A DNA stretch of 20,596 nt from Paramacrobiotus richtersi (taxonomy: Eukaryota > Tardigrada > Eutardigrada > Parachela > Macrobiotidae): assembly GCA_034698045.1 (NCBI GenBank), contig JAQGAU010001209.1:1-20596 (forward strand). The letters are read 5' to 3'. How positions within the stretch are numbered: position 1 is the stretch's first letter; each line of letters starts with the position of its first letter. Below are positions 8,906 through 18,991 of the stretch, in pieces. Made by a program: the position numbers and the translations under genes. The notes under the pieces are model-generated. The model ran no database searches. It was not told the DNA's origin and saw only the letters and a program-made list of their open reading frames with translations.

Positions 8906-9181
8906 GAATACTACAAACAGAAAGTGCTCAATATTTTTCCGGAAAATCAATTAAAAAAAATAGTTGTAAACCGAAAAGAACAGCGCCAATTACATGTATT
9001 CAAACAATATACGACGCTACGGGCGCCTGAAAGGGAATACTTAAAGAAGCGCGGAGGTTTAACATTTCGCGAATTGCAAACATTTTGCCAAGTTTGTGGA
9101 ATTACTTCACAAATCCTGTGCAAAATCATTGAAGTGCAAATGCCGGCTGAAGAAGCAGCAAAATACAAAATAGTGCAGTAA
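8906..9181 (+). CDS. Possible coding segment, product unknown
   Basis: The frame is open from after a TAA at 8903 to a TAA at 9179-9181, with no ATG near its start. The translation is rich in K, E, Q and R with regular hydrophobics (KRGGLTFRELQTFCQVCG, then EVQMPAEEAAKY), more protein-like than its neighbours. A good splice-acceptor string (TTTTCTTTTCAG) ends at 8827, so it could be an exon, but the frame is closed between that acceptor and 8903. I recognise no domain. Chance is a real alternative. Confidence 0.2.
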   Translation, partial: EYYKQKVLNIFPENQLKKIVVNRKEQRQLHVFKQYTTLRAPEREYLKKRGGLTFRELQTFCQVCGITSQILCKIIEVQMPAEEAAKYKIVQ

Positions 9182-9792
9182 CAATTATCGGAACATAGAG
9201 TTACCATGGGCATACGCCCGAATGGTGATCCTGAACTAACAATGGTAAACTTTAATTCCTAATAAGCCATCTGACGTTGTACACTTTGTTACTCCAAGTC
9301 ACGATTGTTTCAGAGTGCACTGTTAGTTACAAATATACAATTCATGCAGAACTAAATTTCGTGAATGAACGCTGCCCTCGTTATTAAAACATCAGATTCA
9401 CAGCGTGCAGCTCCGTGCTGCACACAGCTTCCTTGTTTCGCTTGTATGAAAATCACAGCCGGTTCAGTAGCACTTAATGTTTTTGTGGCCTATGGCTAGG
9501 CCGAATAGTAAGCGAATTACTACATATAGGCCAGCTGTAATTACACTTGTTTCAAAAAATTGAAAATCCATAAAACGTTAAAATCCAAATTTTGACACAA
9601 CAATTTCGTACTGCACACCCTTGACCAGGCTTTGGATCTGAATTGACTAGACTGTAATAACCTGAAAAATAAAAATGCAGTTCAAAACCGCGAAACCCGA
9701 GACGTAAAAATATACGAATCTAGAGATATGACTACTTCAGATGAACGTTTCAAGAAGTTTGGATGAAATGCTAAATTATTGTTCGAGAAGGT

Positions 9793-9809
9793 AAAATGTC
9801 TAACATTTT
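9793..9809. repeat. 7-bp stem hairpin
   Basis: AAAATGT and ACATTTT flank a 3-base loop, 11 bp before the 22-bp palindrome. Confidence 0.4.
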
Positions 9810-9820
9810 CGAAGTGGCTG

Positions 9821-9842
9821 CGCGCGAGAAATTTCTCGCGCG
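9821..9842. repeat. Perfect 22-bp GC/AT palindrome
   Basis: The 22 bases read the same on both strands, with outer arms CGCGCGAGAA and a centre A-T step. The same CGCGCGAGA half-site recurs in dyads at 10,335-10,422, on the far side of the pyrimidine-rich tract. It could be a palindromic protein-binding site or part of a repeat-element terminus. Confidence 0.9.
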
Positions 9843-9894
9843 AAGCAACAATGTCGCGATTTGGCTACGCGCGGGGTCTGTAGTTTTGCATCTT

Positions 9895-10300
9895 CGGGCA
9901 GCTTCCTATTAGACTTTCCTACTTCTTTCATGTTAGTTTCCTGGTTTTGCTTCTCTGTTTAAAATTTTAATCTTTCTGGTTTATCTTCTTACTTTTTAAG
10001 CTTTACTTTCTTAGTTAGTAGTATTTCTTTAGCTTAATTTCTTTGTTTCTCTTTTTGTTTAGTTCTTAGTTCATTTCCTTTGTTTTTTTAGCTTAATTTC
10101 TTAGTTTTTTACTCGGTTTAATTCTTAGTTTAGTTTGTAAGTTTCTTCTTAGTTTCTCTTCTTGGTTTAGTTATGAGTTTCCAATCTTCGTTTTCAAGCT
10201 TCTTAGTTCATCCAGTTTGGGTTCCTTTTTTAGCATCCTGGTTTCTTAGCTTTTTAGTTTATATTTTTAGCTTTTTCTTAGTTTTTGTTTAGTTCCGTAG
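9895..10300 (+). repeat. Pyrimidine-rich degenerate repeat tract
   Basis: About 400 bp of T/C-rich plus strand is built from variants of TTTCTTAGTTT and TTTAGCTT. Exact CTTAGTT occurs at 10010, 10065, 10100, 10124, 10148, 10202 and 10277. Two adjacent spacings are exactly 24 bp; others are longer and irregular. It lies between CGCGCGAGA palindromes on both sides. It looks like an expanded simple repeat that has since diverged. No gene is present. Confidence 0.75.
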
Positions 10301-10302
10301 CT

Positions 10303-10422
10303 CTCCCGCGCAGTTATTTTATTACGTACCACAACGCGCGAGATCTCCCGCGCGTAGCTATTTGATTACTTTTCACAACGCGCGAGATCTCTCGCGCGAA
10401 CGGGAAATTATCTCGCGCGTAG
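10303..10422. repeat. 42-44-bp tandem repeat carrying CGCGCGAGA dyads
   Basis: CTCCCGCGC (or CTCTCGCGC) begins units at 10303, 10345 and 10389. The first two are followed by a TAxTTATTTxATTAC core and ACAACGCGCGAGAT. At each junction the CGCGCGAGA half faces an inverted partner: 10335-10354 is near-palindromic and 10379-10398 has perfect 9-bp arms around TC. A further TCTCGCGCG follows at about 10411. CpG density here is very high against an AT-rich surround. Confidence 0.8.
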
Positions 10423-10784
10423 AACGGACATACAATTTGTGCTGCTCTTGGGCAATAAACGGGCATTGCGCACAGAAACGGATTGTTCGGCACGATAATA
10501 ATATCAATATTCTGGCTTCTGAAAATAACTCCGCAGTTTGGGGTGACGTTTTTAGATATGCAGCAGCTTTCGTTTTGCCGATACGTATGAATTATGACAA
10601 TACACACTAACTGGTTTTAAAACCTAGTTTCACGCGTGAAACTTTGCAAACAATGTTAAATACAGTGTGCCGAATAGACCAGGTCGGTAAGGTTCCTTTC
10701 GCCCCTCTCTCAGAAGCGCAAATAAATAAACACGCAGCAGTGTCGCGAATGTACAAATACTTGCCCCATCTCAGCCTGGCACGC

Positions 10785-10839
10785 TTTGCAGAAAGACTTT
10801 CTGCACAAAAGAGCGTTTTTGGGACACTTTGCAGAAAGA
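10785..10839. repeat. 19-bp palindrome and its direct-repeat partner
   Basis: TGCAGAAAG and CTTTCTGCA meet across one base at 10787-10805. CTTTGCAGAAAGA at 10785-10797 is repeated exactly at 10827-10839. Confidence 0.7.
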
Positions 10840-10870
10840 ACTTTGCGCCTGTGCAGAACGAAACAGGCAA

Positions 10871-10938
10871 GCGCACTGCGCTGGTGGAAAGAGCGTGCGA
10901 AGTTGCAGAGAGCGCGTTAAGCATGTTGCGCAGTGCGC
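10871..10938. repeat. Perfect 11-bp inverted repeat, GCGCACTGCGC
   Basis: GCGCACTGCGC at 10871-10881 pairs with GCGCAGTGCGC at 10928-10938 over a 46-base loop. The stem is GC-only except for one A-T pair and would be stable in RNA. Confidence 0.7.
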
Positions 10939-11047
10939 ACGTTCTGTACCGTCACTGACGGGATGGATCAGAAACTTGTAAAAGGAAGTAGATAATGTGG
11001 CTGGATCCGTACACCACAACTTTTCTGGACACGTTATTTTGGGCTCT

Positions 11048-11283
11048 GTATTCCTCGTATTCCCGCGTATTCCCGCGTATTCCACAGGTATTCTCTCAGT
11101 ATTCGGATTGTATTCTTCGGTATTATGCTATGCACGTTTGGTATTCTGTACGTATTCTCCCGTACTTCGCCCGTATTCTCTATGTACTCGCTTGTATTCT
11201 TCAGTGGTTTTCTAAGGGACTTCGGTGTCCCGTACGTATTCCTTAGTATTCTTCCGTATTTTGCTTGTATTCCATACGTGTTC
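11048..11283 (+). repeat. GTATTC array with 10-11-bp period (block 1)
   Basis: Exact GTATTC starts at 11048, 11057, 11067, 11077, 11088, 11099, 11110, 11141, 11152, 11173, 11194, 11236, 11246 and 11267. One-mismatch copies fill phase at 11120, 11162, 11184, 11256 and 11278. Spacings are 9, 10, 10, 11, 11, 11 and so on, and gaps are near multiples of 10.5 bp. The intervening 4-5 bases vary. As 10 or 11 is not a multiple of 3, it is not a coding repeat; frames seen here are by-products. Confidence 0.9.
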
Positions 11284-11340
11284 TACAGTACATTAAGTCA
11301 AATAAAAAAAACTAAGTAAATAAATAACAGAACACAACGA

Positions 11341-11470
11341 GAATACCGACACAATACAAGCTGAATACGGAGAAACGCACATTATACCCGAACAACTTGC
11401 AGAACACCGCGGAATACGAACGGAATACGGTAGGAATACAAGGGGAATACGGACAGAATACGGAGAATAC
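11341..11470 (-). repeat. Inverted GAATAC array (block 2)
   Basis: This is the reverse complement of block 1. Exact GAATAC starts at 11341, 11363, 11412, 11423, 11434, 11445, 11456 and 11465, with CAATAC at 11352. Spacing is 9-11 bp. A 57-base AT-rich spacer separates it from block 1, so the two blocks can pair as a long, flexible hairpin with many registers. Confidence 0.9.
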
Positions 11471-11526
11471 GGAAGGCAAACCACAATCAGTTATTGACAA
11501 ATGCCGCGGGACAGTGGCATCTGTGC

Positions 11527-11585
11527 GTATTCTCCGTATTCTGTCCGTATCCCGCCCGTATTTCGCTGGTATTCCGCGTGTATTC
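11527..11585 (+). repeat. GTATTC array (block 3)
   Basis: GTATTC or one-mismatch copies start at 11527, 11536, 11547, 11558, 11569 and 11580, in the same orientation as block 1. Weaker GAATAC-like units continue to about 11735 (for example GGATAC near 11629 and GAATAC at 11728), hinting at a decayed fourth, inverted block. Confidence 0.85.
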
Positions 11586-11783
11586 TACAGACTGCCGTGT
11601 AAGAACATAAACTAAGAAAATACAAACGGGATACTGTGAGAGGACTGGCGCACTCGGCAGAACATGAGGAACACAGCATCAGAAAACGGAATGCCTGTCG
11701 CATACTGACGCAATACGGTAGAATAATAGGAATACAATGTCGAAAAAACGCGCCCAAAAAATCTGTGGTGTTCGGATCTGCGA

Positions 11784-11814
11784 CGCCTGGCATGACTGTC
11801 ATGCCTGGCATGAA
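11784..11814. repeat. CCTGGCATG direct repeat with central dyad
   Basis: GCCTGGCATGA occurs twice, 18 bp apart. GCATGAC-T-GTCATGC at 11790-11804 is a perfect dyad between them. It may be a binding site; nothing nearby says for what. Confidence 0.5.
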
Positions 11815-11899
11815 TGTGCTGGCGGTCTCTGTCACCGGCTTCGTTTACTATAGCGATATATGACGCAGAATGTGCCGGTGCGGGGAAACGAAATGCACT

Positions 11900-14150
11900 T
11901 CTGACCACCTGAACATTTGCCCCAGGAATTACTGCCAGGTATAATTACTGTTGATGCAGCAATATTAAACACGCAGATTACAGTTTGTTTTTACTTCTTT
12001 TGCGTTAGTTAAACGCTTGACAAATACGACAAGAAAAGTAGCCTGTTGACCAGCAAACACAATAACTGGAACTGTCTGCTGTATTATGTGTCAAACCAAA
12101 CTAGAAATTGATTCCGTTGTTCAAAAATTACTTTTACCGTTATGTAGTAATTCCAGCTGCACTGAATAATCAGAGCACGTATAGATAGGACACCGATAAA
12201 CTTACGCAAAAATTGCTTGGCTTTTGTCATCGATCACGCAGTGTTCTGCTGTCAGCACCCATCGTGGTCCAATCTAAATTCGGTCTGAGATATTATCAAT
12301 GCCAGTGTCGCAGGTACTATCCGTAGATGTCTCGTTAATATTGTATAGTCGGATTAATTCCGTGCATAAAGTTACGGGATAACTGTTATACCACTGATCC
12401 TCCACACAGTTTGCCGGATTTCGTTCCAACCAAAACATACCAAGGCCAGCTGTATGGCGAAACCTAAATCACATTGCTTTTTGTGGCCCGACCGCCTGAA
12501 GAGTTCTGAGAGTTCTGGATGTCCATACTTGAATACCACCGATGATTCTTAAATGGTTTTGGGTTTCTTCAATCGGAATCCTTGGTTTTCCGCAGTCAGT
12601 AGTGCAGATCTCGTCTTCGCCTTGAGGACAATCTAATTTTCCTGAATGTAAAAAGTGCCGTTAGAATACAGCATCACAATACTGCGATGCACTCAGGAAG
12701 TAAATTCGATCGCTTTGCTCACTGGGACACGTTCTCTTACAACAAAAGCATATTTCATCGCAATCATAACTCGCTGGCGGTACGGTATGGTAGGGCCTTA
12801 TTGCGGATGAACATAATTTTATACTCAAGCTTGTTATACCTTACCGGCTTATCCAGTGCAACTGCACCATATTTTAAACTGGCATTGGCCAAAGCCTGTA
12901 CTCAGTCACAGTCAAGGGGAGAATCCAGTAAATCAATACCATAGCGAGGGACGCTCTTTTTAGACGCACAAATAAAACTATAAACACTACACATGCATGT
13001 ATGCCGAGTGTGGTTAGACTTATAAATATGACTCTGTAGTTATGGTCTAAGTCATGGTTAAAGCTCTGTAGTTACAGCCATGGTTTTGAAATCGTTCCCT
13101 CCGGTCCGGCAGTAGTGGTTCCTTTGTGGATAAACCATTTATCAATTATTGTCAACAGTACGCATGTGTTCGTACAGTATTGTTAGCCCCCAGTGTTTTT
13201 TGCTAGCAAATAGAACGCGTCCTAAAGACTAGAGAGGAGGCATTTCTGCCGGGAAAGGCCCTACCCCGTATTACGAACCGAGTATCGCCGTGCTAAAACC
13301 CGTATATTCAAATTTAAAAGACACGTTACCATGTACCAAAACTTGATCAGTGAAAATATGATGCCAGCCCTTACTAACCGTCGCAGATCTTCTCCAGGGC
13401 GACGCATTTCCTCTGGTCGGATGGGCAGCGAAGGTGCAGCTTTCCACATGGTACACCTTAATTACATAACAAAGGTTTACTACGAAGTATGGACGGTGTT
13501 GGTGCGGAACACCGCTCCGAAAGTTATTGGCATGAGTATAATGAAAGACATGGTTTATCTGTGCCCGGCATGCACGGACCAGATGTAAATTTGCTACATC
13601 GCCTTTGACAGTTTTGTCTTTGCAGGATTTGCATTTATTAGTCAGAGAAAGTCATACTATCCCTACGCTTTATTTTGCGAAGTCGGACTTTTACTGCATA
13701 CTGTTTACAATGACTTAAACCCCTATGAGCCTCGTAAAAGAAACTAAAATATACTACGTGACAAGAAACATAAAGAACAGCAGGTACTAATAGCAGTAAT
13801 ATGAGATAAAATGACACTCAAAACCATGTCACTAGTTTTTCCACAGATTACTGTATATCCGTAGTAGGACCAGACGGAAGACTTTTGCCAATCAAAGTAC
13901 ATGTGAGTCTGTTCCAACAGTGTGTATATAAGAACGGAAGCCTGTGTGAAAAACTCTACCTATTGTTCTGCAGCTTCGGAACAAATACTTTGAAACAACA
14001 ATAAACACTCGGATTATTAATTGTGCAGAATGTGTTGTGTTGACTATCACAAGGTTTCCTTTAAGGCTAGGTATGGGCATTATAAACGGGAGGAAAAAGT
14101 GATCTAACGACGAAGTATTGAGATAAAAGAACCACCCAAATGCACAGCTA
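11900..14150. other. About 2.2 kb with no recognisable gene
   Basis: Open frames reach 85 codons at most (12687-12944 and 13331-13588, plus strand) and match nothing I know. A short direct repeat, CTCTGTAGTTA, occurs at 13032 and 13064, each copy followed by CATGGTT. No RNA gene was seen. Confidence 0.5.
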
Positions 14151-14152
14151 GC

Positions 14153-15590
14153 TTGGCCACGCCGGAATTATCGCGACACCACCGAACCGCTCGGGTCCAG
14201 CCTTTTGGGACAGTGCGCAACTGTTGGGCGACTTACGTATCAACTCCAGCGTCCACGAATCTGTTGCAGTTGGTTTCACTTTGTCCATACGAATTTGCAC
14301 AAGCTGTAAGAAGCGATAAACCATCTGTCAAACGAGTTTGGAAAAACATTCGCTATATGTATAAATGTAGCAGATGGACTGTTGCGAGCGGAATATTTAA
14401 TGAACTACATTCTTCTTATTATTATTTAAATATTGTTTTTTCAACCAGTAAGTGTAGGTACTGTGTTGTCAATTATTGTGAGTCCTCCTACTGGGTAAAC
14501 CAGCAGTGCTGTGGACCGGGTGCCATAATATCTTGCCTAGGGCAGAACATCTGGATTTCGATTAGTAACAGAAGCCAAACTTCAGTACACTTCTGTAACT
14601 CACTAGCATTGTTATCATTTTGCACGTATTACTGACAGTGAGTTTCTTTTGGGCCTTGACCCAAAATTGGACAAACTACTATACCAAACCTGGAACAGAC
14701 GGTCAAAGATTCAGCGCTAGAAAACAACACAACAATCATAAAATTTTGAGACAGTGTGTTACAAAATATGTTGGAGTAACAGCGAGTATCACATAAGGAG
14801 TTTCGGAGTCGCTGAATGCTCACTCTGTACCGTAAATGTAATTTTCGAGAACAAATAAATATTCTATCAGCTTTAAGCGTTTAATTTCTTAAAATAGTAG
14901 TAACCGTCCATCCCAGGCCTGTTCTATTTTGAATACCCAAGAAGCTATGAACTTCAAAATACACCCTTTGGCAACTGAATATACCAGAATACGTAACATC
15001 TCGGATATGAATGGGTTGTGGCGTTTATTCGTATTTTCTCTAGCTTCATACATTTCTGTGTCTCGGATTCCGCCGTTTTGAACTACATTTGTATCTTCCA
15101 GTCTATTAGAATCTAGTCACTCCAGGTCTAAAGACTTGGCCAAGGGTGCGCAGTACGGAGAGTTTTGGGAAATTCCAGATTCGAAATTTTTTATCTAGTT
15201 TTTAATTTTTGGCAACACTGATTACAGGTGGCGTGTATGCATATTATTACAGTCATTAAGAGGTATAAAATTTAATGGACGTGTGGGTTAAATTCCAGAT
15301 TCCACATTCAACTTTAAGCCGAGAATACATCACAGAAAGAATTACCGGATTTATTGTTAATAGAGTAATCAACGTTATTGCCAGAATTACAAAGCTTCAG
15401 ATTCAATGTCCTATAGTTAGCCGACAGCGAGCTGCGTCTCAAGTCTGACATATGGATATTACATCAAGGATTGAGATCCTCTCAAACTGGGTTGCTGTTA
15501 AGCGCACCAGGATGCTGTCGGCCGTTACGGTGGTATCACAAGGTTACGTGGCTTATCAGGAGAACACACACGAAGGCCACGATTATCAGT
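14153..15590. other. No supported gene
   Basis: A 160-codon plus-strand frame (14153-14635) has only a TTG at its start and a cysteine- and tyrosine-rich, uncharacteristic translation. I treat it as probably chance. AAATTCCAGATTC occurs at 15170 and again exactly 120 bp later at 15290, otherwise unexplained. Confidence 0.4.
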
Positions 15591-15593
15591 TTG

Positions 15594-15713
15594 TCCAACA
15601 TTCAATGGGAAATCGTTCGTAAGAAAGAGGAAGCAGTTCGTCAGCTAGCTCGCTCGAATAATGAAATGCGGAACATTCTCCGATCTGGCAAGGCCGGTAA
15701 GCGGCCATGCTAA
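15594..15713 (+). other. Possible decayed coding segment (coiled-coil-like)
   Basis: The end of an open frame reads IQWEIVRKKEEAVRQLARSN, then NEMRNILRSGKAGKRPC and TAA. The charged helical pattern with leucine/isoleucine spacing is protein-like, but no family is recognised and no start is evident (the frame opens at 15471). Confidence 0.2.
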
Positions 15714-16490
15714 TTGCATGTGAGAGCGGCTATCGAGATAAAGTTATGGAAGTAGAGAGAACAGGTAAGCACGTATCAATAAATGTACGGCATACAGGAA
15801 GATCATTTTTTACGCTATAATGTTCATATTAAACGTCATAGACCTGAACTACGTTTTAGAATTCAAACCAATGTTTGCGGTTTTCCGGTAAGACACAGGG
15901 TGGCACTTTAGCGTCACATTTGTTACATACAGTACATCACCTTAAAACGCTCCAATTCGGAAATACTGAAATTTGGGCGAGTGTATGTTTTTGAAACTCT
16001 TTAGTCATCTATGTTCTTGAACGTGACTGTATAAGTGGCGAGAACTACATACGCATCCGGAAAACATATCCGAAATACGTATAGCAGCAGCAATTTGTGC
16101 AACCAAAATAGTTTTCACTTTTCCAGAGATCGACTGCTTTTGCACATGTGATAAAAAAAATGAGCAGCGAAGACAGCATGCTGCAGATTTTTGCTATCTT
16201 TTTACCGCATTATTGCAAATCAGTAGGCTGAAATAGTAAGCAGTGCACTTCCAAAACAGTGCCACATCAAAACTCTTAATTTCAAATCATGTCTCCAACG
16301 CGCTAGCGCGACCTAACAATTGCATCACTTATCATTATGTTTACTACTGTATATGGCAACATTTATGTTATGCTGTTGATTCCATACTGCAAAGTACAAA
16401 TAGTGCCAGCGGCTTTGACTTGAAGAGTGAAGCTCACAGTGGCCCACTGTGACGTACTACTGTATAGCCTAAATACAGAGCCATAGCTAA

Positions 16491-16727
16491 AACGCGACAC
16501 GGAAGAACCCAATCATCCAACAAAAAATTGTTATAAGTGCCAGACAAAAGGCCAGGAGGTTCTTGCGCGAACTGGTCAGAAAATATTCAAAATATCAAGC
16601 TGAAACCAACTTTCCGCTTAGAAATTCCTTTACGCCGCGCGAGGTCATTAACCAACTTAAAATGGAGTTATTAGAGCTGACTATGTAGCAAAAGATACAA
16701 ATGCTGAATGAAGAAAACAAAAGCTGA
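16491..16727 (+). pseudogene. Possible decayed coiled-coil coding segment interrupted by TAG
   Basis: The frame is open from after TAA (16488-16490) to TAG at 16686-16688 and continues in the same frame to a TGA at 16725. There is no ATG at its start. It encodes a basic helix-like stretch (ARQKARRFLRELVRKYSKYQ), then FTPREVINQLKMELLELTM, the TAG, and QKIQMLNEENKS. The helical heptad pattern runs across the stop, as if the TAG were a later change. Family unknown; the evidence is composition only. Confidence 0.25.
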
Positions 16728-16739
16728 CTATCTTGCGTA

Positions 16740-17290
16740 TACCCGGGAACGACGGCCCGTTTTGCTTACCAAAGCATCACTGTATGAAAGTGCATCAACC
16801 GACTGCTGCTCGCAAACGCGCTTTATCAGTTCCGCCAAGGTTGAGTCTGGAACTGTGTCGGTTAAATATCGGATTTTTCGGTGAGAGTATCTACATTAAA
16901 TTCTTAAGGCAGCCCCATACTTGAGGGAACCTCGGAAGCACGAGCAACGTGACCATTCACAACAGCGTACGACTCGCGACCACGCGAGCATGCCTCCAAG
17001 AGAAAGAGATGCTCTAAGCGACCACTCGGGAGCATGTGTTCCAAGTGATCGTTTTGAAAAGATTCGCTCGCGTTGTCGCGAACTGCTCGAGAGGCTTTCT
17101 TATCATAGTCCCGCGTGGTAGCGTGCTTTTTAGCTCGTAACTCTGAGTATGAGGCTGCCTTTACAGTTGCTATCCCACAGCGCCAGATAATCGCTGATGC
17201 AGCTTGGTCTTGGCGTATCCCCGGCTCTACTTTGGGGTAAGCTAGAAATTGTCAAACGGGCCTGCAATTACAAACCAAAACTGATTTTAG
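16740..17290. other. No supported gene
   Basis: Open frames at 16733-16924 and 16921-17121 encode low-complexity R/H/D-rich peptides without a known motif. Nothing else was seen. Confidence 0.4.
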
Positions 17291-17296
17291 CAACCA

Positions 17297-17701
17297 TCAG
17301 AACTTCACCTGAACAGCGGTAACCTTAATCACCTGTACAGCTTCTCCACCTGCATCAATGTGAAACACAAGCATATTACGCTTTAAAGTCACACGCATGT
17401 CTTGATAAAACAATGTGAAATTGTTGAACCGCAGTACTATTTTTTGATTGGTTTGGTTCAGCAAAATATCCTTCGTACGAAACGCGCCTGGAAAACCGCC
17501 CGAATAATAAAGTGGGGGCATTGTTGTTTCAAGCGAGTTACACACCCAGGTAACATAACTGTTGTATAACACTAGAAATGTGGACCATGCTACTTTTATT
17601 AATAACTGCATATTTGGAAAGTTTATTGCCAACTTTGTTTGAAATTGATGGGGCTGTGCAATTATTTGTCCACACTGTTCTATCCATTTTCGATTACACA
17701 A
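17297..17701 (-). CDS. Possible coding segment of unknown function
   Basis: A 134-codon minus-strand frame ends at TGA. Its C-terminal half (FRTKDILLNQTNQKIVLRFN onward, ending VIKVTAVQVKF) alternates hydrophobic and polar residues like beta strands, and the N-terminal half has a hydrophobic stretch (LLIKVAWSTFLVLY). It has several N-x-S/T sites (for example NQT, NFT). This would suit a secreted or membrane protein, but I recognise no family and the length is within what chance allows. A minus-strand AG near 17,566 (TATACAACAG) might be a splice acceptor making only the C-terminal half an exon. Confidence 0.22.
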   Translation of the reverse strand: MCNRKWIEQCGQIIAQPHQFQTKLAINFPNMQLLIKVAWSTFLVLYNSYVTWVCNSLETTMPPLYYSGGFPGAFRTKDILLNQTNQKIVLRFNNFTLFYQDMRVTLKRNMLVFHIDAGGEAVQVIKVTAVQVKF

Positions 17702-17769
17702 ATCTTGGCAGATTGGCTGGTTGCTATGTTACACAGGCAGCTGATGCAGCCTTGAGCTTTGTCTAAATC

Positions 17770-18985
17770 GTCCGATCCGTTCTAAGTTTACCGTTTACCA
17801 CTGCCGAGTGGTACCGATTGGTTATATCGTATGTAATGTATACAAATCGAAGTGTTTGTACTTTATAATCATTTGAAACCACTTGTTGCAGATGCATCGA
17901 GTAAGAGCTTAATGACCTTTATACTGATATTCCGGCAATGTCGGAAACCATCACCACGTTGAAAACTGTCCGGTGGGATCAATAATAATATTAAAGTGTT
18001 AAAATAACACGTAACTGACGCAAGCGTCATGTTGTAAGACAGCATCACATCGAAACTGCAGATAACATTCATACCAATAAATTTACACGCTTTGTCATTT
18101 ATGCTTTCGAACTTCGCTTCCAAACGATGGGTAATGTATTAAACCGTCTAACAAATCAACCGTCTGGCCAAGTTAAATCTGAATATGGTAGGCACTTTAC
18201 TATGAAGCAATGGGTTTTATGATTTGTAAATCATTAAAGTCTGGACGTACATACGCTTAACCCACCACCGCCCGGTACCAGAAGGAGTGCGAATTCTGAG
18301 CTAAAACCGGCATTTACCGACCAAATAATCTGATTGGAAAACTATTTTTTTCGGTAACTTTTCTGACCATAGGTCAGCGAGGGCAGCATGAAGCAAATTT
18401 TACATCAGCGGGCATGATCCATTTTTCACAACAAAAAGGTCCATTTTCTAAAAAAATTGGCAGGAAAGAGTTTTTAACTCTTAAAGCACTGGCTGTGGTC
18501 AGTTTTCTAGGGCGCGATATATTCTGTGGTCATCCGGATGACTACTAGGCTGTTGTGAAAGATGACTTCATAAAATCTGGTGAAAATCAGTTAGAAACCC
18601 CGCTTTCTGTCGGCATTAATAAGCAATTGTCAACGGTTCTGGCTCCTGCCGTAACGATCCATGTTAACTACAACGGCGCCGTACTTCCTTCAACTTTCCT
18701 GAATCAGCACTTACCTGGCATCATAATTCTCAGCAAATTTTTCGCTTTCTTTTGGTCCATCGTGGGGCAAGATTGACACAGGATAAAACAAACGGGAAGT
18801 GTTTCAGTTTGACAGTTTTCGAAGCACAAAAAGCGTGGCGTTGCGAAGACGGGTTTGTGCTAGCACAGTCATTCCCCCGCACGTTAATATAATTCGGATT
18901 TCTTTTTGAGTACGATTCAGCTACCAAACTATGGATCTGCAGAATGTTCCAGGTCGCTTCATGCACAATAGCATAAACCTTCTGA
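17770..18985. other. No recognisable gene
   Basis: Short frames only: 17869-18123 minus (84 codons) and 18555-18776 plus (73 codons, GTG start), neither with a known motif. The last part is the region upstream of the IAP gene; I see no convincing TATA box or initiator. Confidence 0.45.
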
Positions 18986-18991
18986 AGACTT

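Noticed and set aside
8797..9030. Open frame following the TTTTCTTTTCAG acceptor-like site
   Set aside because: Its translation is Ser/Thr/Lys-rich without pattern. The overlapping frame ending at 9181 is more protein-like but is closed just after the acceptor, so no exon model holds together.
10607..11085. Minus- and plus-strand frames of about 105 codons overlapping one another
   Set aside because: Neither strand shows family motifs, and the stretch contains palindromes and direct repeats that explain the lack of stops.
10995..11500. Several Tyr/Ser/Phe/Val-rich open frames in the GTATTC array
   Set aside because: They come from the 10-11-bp repeat, shift frame every unit and appear on both strands.
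14153..14635. 160-codon plus-strand frame
   Set aside because: It has only a TTG at its start, a Cys/Tyr/Ser-rich translation and no known motif. The later half reads like translated AT-rich non-coding DNA.
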